Shown here piece by piece: positions 6,425 to 9,002 of a stretch of DNA of 9,002 nucleotides. The stretch's first letter is position 1, and each line of letters begins with the position of its first letter. The stretch covers positions 184 through 9,185 of the forward strand of contig DBVL01000036.1 of assembly GCA_002308475.1 (NCBI GenBank), in the 5' to 3' direction. A model generated the notes under the pieces. It was not told where the DNA came from. It ran no database searches and worked only from the letters and a program-made list of their open reading frames with translations. The translations under genes were made by a program, and so were the position numbers. Source of the DNA: Spirochaetales bacterium UBA1265. Its GTDB lineage: Bacteria; Spirochaetota; Spirochaetia; Sphaerochaetales; Sphaerochaetaceae.

Positions 6425-7455
6425 CAAGAAAAGTAAAAGTTGGAGATATATTCATTGGTGGAGACGCACCTGTTTCAGTGCAGACCATGTATGACAGGCC
6501 CCTGTCTGCAATTGAGGAGAATTTCAGTCTCCGTATGTCAAAGCTTAAATCCATGGGGTGTGACATAATCAGATTCTCATATCCGGATATAAAGGAGCAT
6601 GATCAGCTGAAATATGTGGTTGAGAACACTCCCATGCCTGTAGTTGCGGATATACATTTTGACTACAGGAATGCTTTGGATTGCATAGACTGTGGTGTGG
6701 CAGCTTTGAGGATAAACCCGGGAAACATAGGTGCTAGATGGAAAACAGAAGAAGTAATCAGAAAGTGTCTTGATAAAGGTGTGGCTGTAAGGATAGGTCT
6801 GAACAGTGGGTCTCTACCCGAAAACAAGGCTTCAGTGGATATGGCTACGCTTATGACGGATACTGCTCTTGAATACATATCATGGTTCGAGAATCTTGGA
6901 TTCTATGATACTGTTGTTTCTCTTAAGGCTTCAGACCCTGAGGCTGCCTATCTGGCTTACAGCAGGTTCGCTTCCCTTAGTGACTATCCACTGCACCTTG
7001 GAGTAACGGAAGCAGGAGGAGCTGTTACAAGCTGCGTAAGAAGCACAATCACTCTATCCAGACTTCTTGAGAAGGGAATAGGTTCAACATTGAGGTATTC
7101 CATAACCGGATCAATTGAAGATGAGGTCATAGCCGGAGTTGAACTTCTGAAGACCATGGGGTTGAGGAAGAAGGGCGTCAGGATTGTATCCTGTCCCATG
7201 TGTGGTAGAAAGAGCTTCAATAGTCAGGAGTTTCTCTCTGAGGTTCAGAATGACATTCTTTCCTGCAATAAGGATATCTGTGTGGCTATAATGGGATGCC
7301 AGGTGAATGGTCCTGGGGAGGCTAAAGGAGCTGATATAGCCGTAGCAGGAATAGGTAAAAAAGTATATATTTATAAAAACGGAGAAATATACAGAGAAGT
7401 AGCTGCAGAAGATGCAAAGACGCTTCTTATGCAGGTAATATCAGAATATGAATGA
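6421..7455 (+). CDS. ispG: 4-hydroxy-3-methylbut-2-en-1-yl diphosphate synthase (IspG/GcpE)
   Basis: This 344-residue cytoplasmic [4Fe-4S] enzyme is the penultimate step of the MEP isoprenoid pathway, converting MEcPP to HMBPP. The TIM-barrel domain carries GGDAPVSVQTM (13-23), VADIHFDYR (75-83), RINPGNIG (97-104), RIGLNSGSLP (124-133), SLKASDP (167-173) and LHLGVTEAGG (191-200). The C-terminal domain has the cluster ligands Cys258 and Cys261 (CPMCGR), Cys293 (MGC) and Glu300 (QVNGPGE), so it should be active. It is slightly shorter than E. coli IspG (372). Odd points are QTMYDRPL where most IspGs have QSMTNT-like sequence, and GIGSTLRYSITG (219-230) where GIGDTLRVSLT is usual. A ggaga (6409-6413) lies 7 nt before the ATG. 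It overlaps the hydrolase by 4 nt and uvrA by 8 nt. It mixes AAA and AAG for Lys and uses more ATA/AGG codons than the binding protein, suggesting modest expression. Confidence 0.94.
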   Translation: MTRKVKVGDIFIGGDAPVSVQTMYDRPLSAIEENFSLRMSKLKSMGCDIIRFSYPDIKEHDQLKYVVENTPMPVVADIHFDYRNALDCIDCGVAALRINPGNIGARWKTEEVIRKCLDKGVAVRIGLNSGSLPENKASVDMATLMTDTALEYISWFENLGFYDTVVSLKASDPEAAYLAYSRFASLSDYPLHLGVTEAGGAVTSCVRSTITLSRLLEKGIGSTLRYSITGSIEDEVIAGVELLKTMGLRKKGVRIVSCPMCGRKSFNSQEFLSEVQNDILSCNKDICVAIMGCQVNGPGEAKGADIAVAGIGKKVYIYKNGEIYREVAAEDAKTLLMQVISEYE

Positions 7456-9002
7456 AAAGCTAATCATACGGGGAGCAAACGAGCACAACCTTAAAGATGT
7501 AAATCTTTCACTAGATAAGAATAAACTCATTGTTGTCAGTGGTATTTCCGGGTCAGGAAAATCTTCATTGGCTTTTGATACTATTTTTGCTGAAGGCCAG
7601 AGACGTTATGTTGAGTCTCTCTCTTCATATGCCAGACAGTTCCTCGGACGGCTTGATAAGCCGGATGTTGAGCTGATTGAAGGCTTAAGTCCAGCCATAG
7701 CAATTGAACAGAAGACTAAAGGCAAAAACCCCAGATCCACTGTTGGCACAATTACTGAAATATATGACTACTACAGACTACTGTGGGCAAGAATAGGAGA
7801 GGTTCACTGTCCTGAATGTGGAAGAGTCATAGATAAGATGTCTGTTGACCAGATCATAGACATAATCTTCCGCGAAAGCTCAGAGGGTGGAAGGATCATG
7901 GTTCTTGCTCCTGTGGCTCTTGGTAGAAAGGGTGAATACCGTAAAGTCTTTGAAGATGCAAGAAAGGCAGGCTATCAGAGAGTCAAGGTAGATGGTCAGA
8001 TGCTTATGCTTGAAGACCCCATAGTCTTGGATAAGCAGGTCAAACACAACGTAAGTATAGTTATAGACCGTCTTGTTCTTTCTTCGAAAGATCACATGAG
8101 AATAGCTGACTCAATAGAAAAGTCCATAGATATGACTGATGGACTTGTTGAGATAGTCTATCTGGATCCGGATAAGGGTGAAAGAAGCGAGATTTACAGT
8201 GAGAAGAACAGTTGTCCCCATTGTGGAATAAGCATAGGAGATATCCAACCAAGAATGTTCTCCTTCAACAGTCCTTTCGGAGCTTGTCCGCATTGTCATG
8301 GACTTGGATTCATAACTGAATATGACATAGACAAGATAATTCCTGACAGAAAGAAGAGTTTCAATCAGGGAGCCATAGCAAGTATGAATCCGAATGCCTC
8401 ATGGAGCAGGGCTGGATTTGAGGCGTTTGCAGAGACTGCCGGTTTTACTTTGGATACTCCTTTTGACAAGCTGACACCGGTTCAGCTTGAAAAAGTATTG
8501 TACGGGTCCGAAAAGAAATTTTCCATGCATTATGAGGATCGCATGGGAACCATGGATATAAACAGAAGGTGGCATGGAGTCATAAATGACCTGAAAAGAC
8601 GTTATGCTCAGACTGAAAGCATAGCTATGAAGGCATGGATTTCCAACTTCCAGTCAGAAATAGTCTGTGAGGTCTGTCATGGGGAGAAGCTTAAAAAAGA
8701 AGCTTTATCAGTGTATGTGGGTGGACTGAATATAAACCAGGCAACAGCTCTGAGTGTAAAAGACAGCTATGATTTCTTTTTGTCACTGAAACTTAACAAA
8801 GAGCAGGAGACAATCAGCGTCCAGATAAGAAGGGAGATTCTTTCCCGCCTCAAGTTTCTCATAAATGTAGGGCTTGGTTACCTGACTCTCAACAGAAGTG
8901 CTGCTACCCTTTCCGGAGGTGAGGCCCAGAGAATAAGGCTTGCCACTCAGATAGGATCCGGTCTGGTAGGAGTGTGTTATATACTTGATGAACCGAGTAT
9001 AG
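7448..9002 (+). CDS. uvrA: Excinuclease ABC subunit UvrA (3' end beyond window)
   Basis: These first 518 codons, of roughly 940 in the family, encode the damage-recognising ATPase of nucleotide excision repair; the frame is open to the window end. Visible in order are Walker A SGISGSGKSSLAFDT (31-45), the UvrA block EGQRRYVESLSSYARQFLG (49-67), SPAIAIEQK (81-89) and NPRSTVGTITEIYDYY (94-109). The zinc-finger ligands follow: CPHCG at 256-260 and CPHCHG at 280-285, with QPRMFSFNSPFGAC between. Then come a second Cys pair (CEVC, 407-410), the signature LSGGEAQRIRLATQIGSG (488-505) and Walker B YILDEPS (511-517). A CPECG pair at 121-125 is an extra possible metal site. ATG 7448 is chosen because the protein then begins right at the family's N-terminal strand (LIIRGANEHNLKDV). 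It overlaps ispG by 8 nt and has only a weak upstream AGGT (7433-7436), so translation probably depends on coupling to ispG. Confidence 0.95.
   Translation, partial: MNEKLIIRGANEHNLKDVNLSLDKNKLIVVSGISGSGKSSLAFDTIFAEGQRRYVESLSSYARQFLGRLDKPDVELIEGLSPAIAIEQKTKGKNPRSTVGTITEIYDYYRLLWARIGEVHCPECGRVIDKMSVDQIIDIIFRESSEGGRIMVLAPVALGRKGEYRKVFEDARKAGYQRVKVDGQMLMLEDPIVLDKQVKHNVSIVIDRLVLSSKDHMRIADSIEKSIDMTDGLVEIVYLDPDKGERSEIYSEKNSCPHCGISIGDIQPRMFSFNSPFGACPHCHGLGFITEYDIDKIIPDRKKSFNQGAIASMNPNASWSRAGFEAFAETAGFTLDTPFDKLTPVQLEKVLYGSEKKFSMHYEDRMGTMDINRRWHGVINDLKRRYAQTESIAMKAWISNFQSEIVCEVCHGEKLKKEALSVYVGGLNINQATALSVKDSYDFFLSLKLNKEQETISVQIRREILSRLKFLINVGLGYLTLNRSAATLSGGEAQRIRLATQIGSGLVGVCYILDEPSI

Noticed and set aside
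7880..8299. Overlapping minus-strand open frames opposite uvrA
   Set aside because: The + strand here is continuous UvrA with intact zinc-finger motifs, and the antisense frames overlap each other and resemble nothing known.
1..9002. Novel defence system, mobile element, CRISPR array or RNA gene
   Set aside because: Apart from short intergenic gaps, the window is filled by well-known housekeeping and transport genes. No repeats in array form, transposase, att-like duplication or tRNA/rRNA sequence was seen.

Overview
This window is an ordinary-looking bacterial chromosomal segment of middling GC content. All recognised genes are on the + strand and tightly packed. It reads as a purine-nucleoside uptake and salvage locus followed by an isoprenoid gene and a DNA-repair gene. 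I place it tentatively in the Spirochaetes (a Treponema-like organism). The reasons are the binding protein's resemblance to Treponema PnrA, the unusual N-terminal 'VQTMYDRPL' version of IspG, and the overall style of the UvrA. A Gram-positive anaerobe (Lachnospiraceae type) cannot be excluded from sequence reading alone.

Region 1 (1-4697) is an ABC importer operon. It holds the 3' part of a BMP/PnrA-type substrate-binding protein (1-981), a long two-tier hairpin (988-1041), a double-domain ATPase (1070-2608), two BPD_transp_2-type permeases (2605-3747 and 3744-4637), and a strong Rho-independent terminator (4662-4697). The last three genes overlap by ATGA junctions. The order and gene set match the NupNOPQ / BmpA-NupABC family of nucleoside importers.

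Region 2 (4698-9002) begins with a candidate sigma70-type promoter (4715-4743). It continues as an apparently single transcription unit: hexameric-type purine nucleoside phosphorylase deoD (4777-5505), an inosine-uridine-type nucleoside hydrolase (5507-6424), ispG of the MEP pathway (6421-7455), and the first 518 codons of uvrA (7448 to window end). Spacings are 1 nt, a 4-nt overlap and an 8-nt overlap.

Functionally, imported nucleosides would be split either by phosphorolysis (DeoD, giving ribose-1-phosphate plus base) or by hydrolysis (the Ca2+-dependent hydrolase, giving ribose plus base). ispG and uvrA have no obvious link to salvage and may simply be carried on the same transcript.

I see no mobile element, CRISPR array, tRNA/rRNA, pseudogene or novel defence-type system. 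The points most worth a second look are the nested hairpin after the binding-protein gene, the contrast in codon bias along the window, the divergent IspG N-terminus and the nucleoside/isoprenoid/repair gene grouping.
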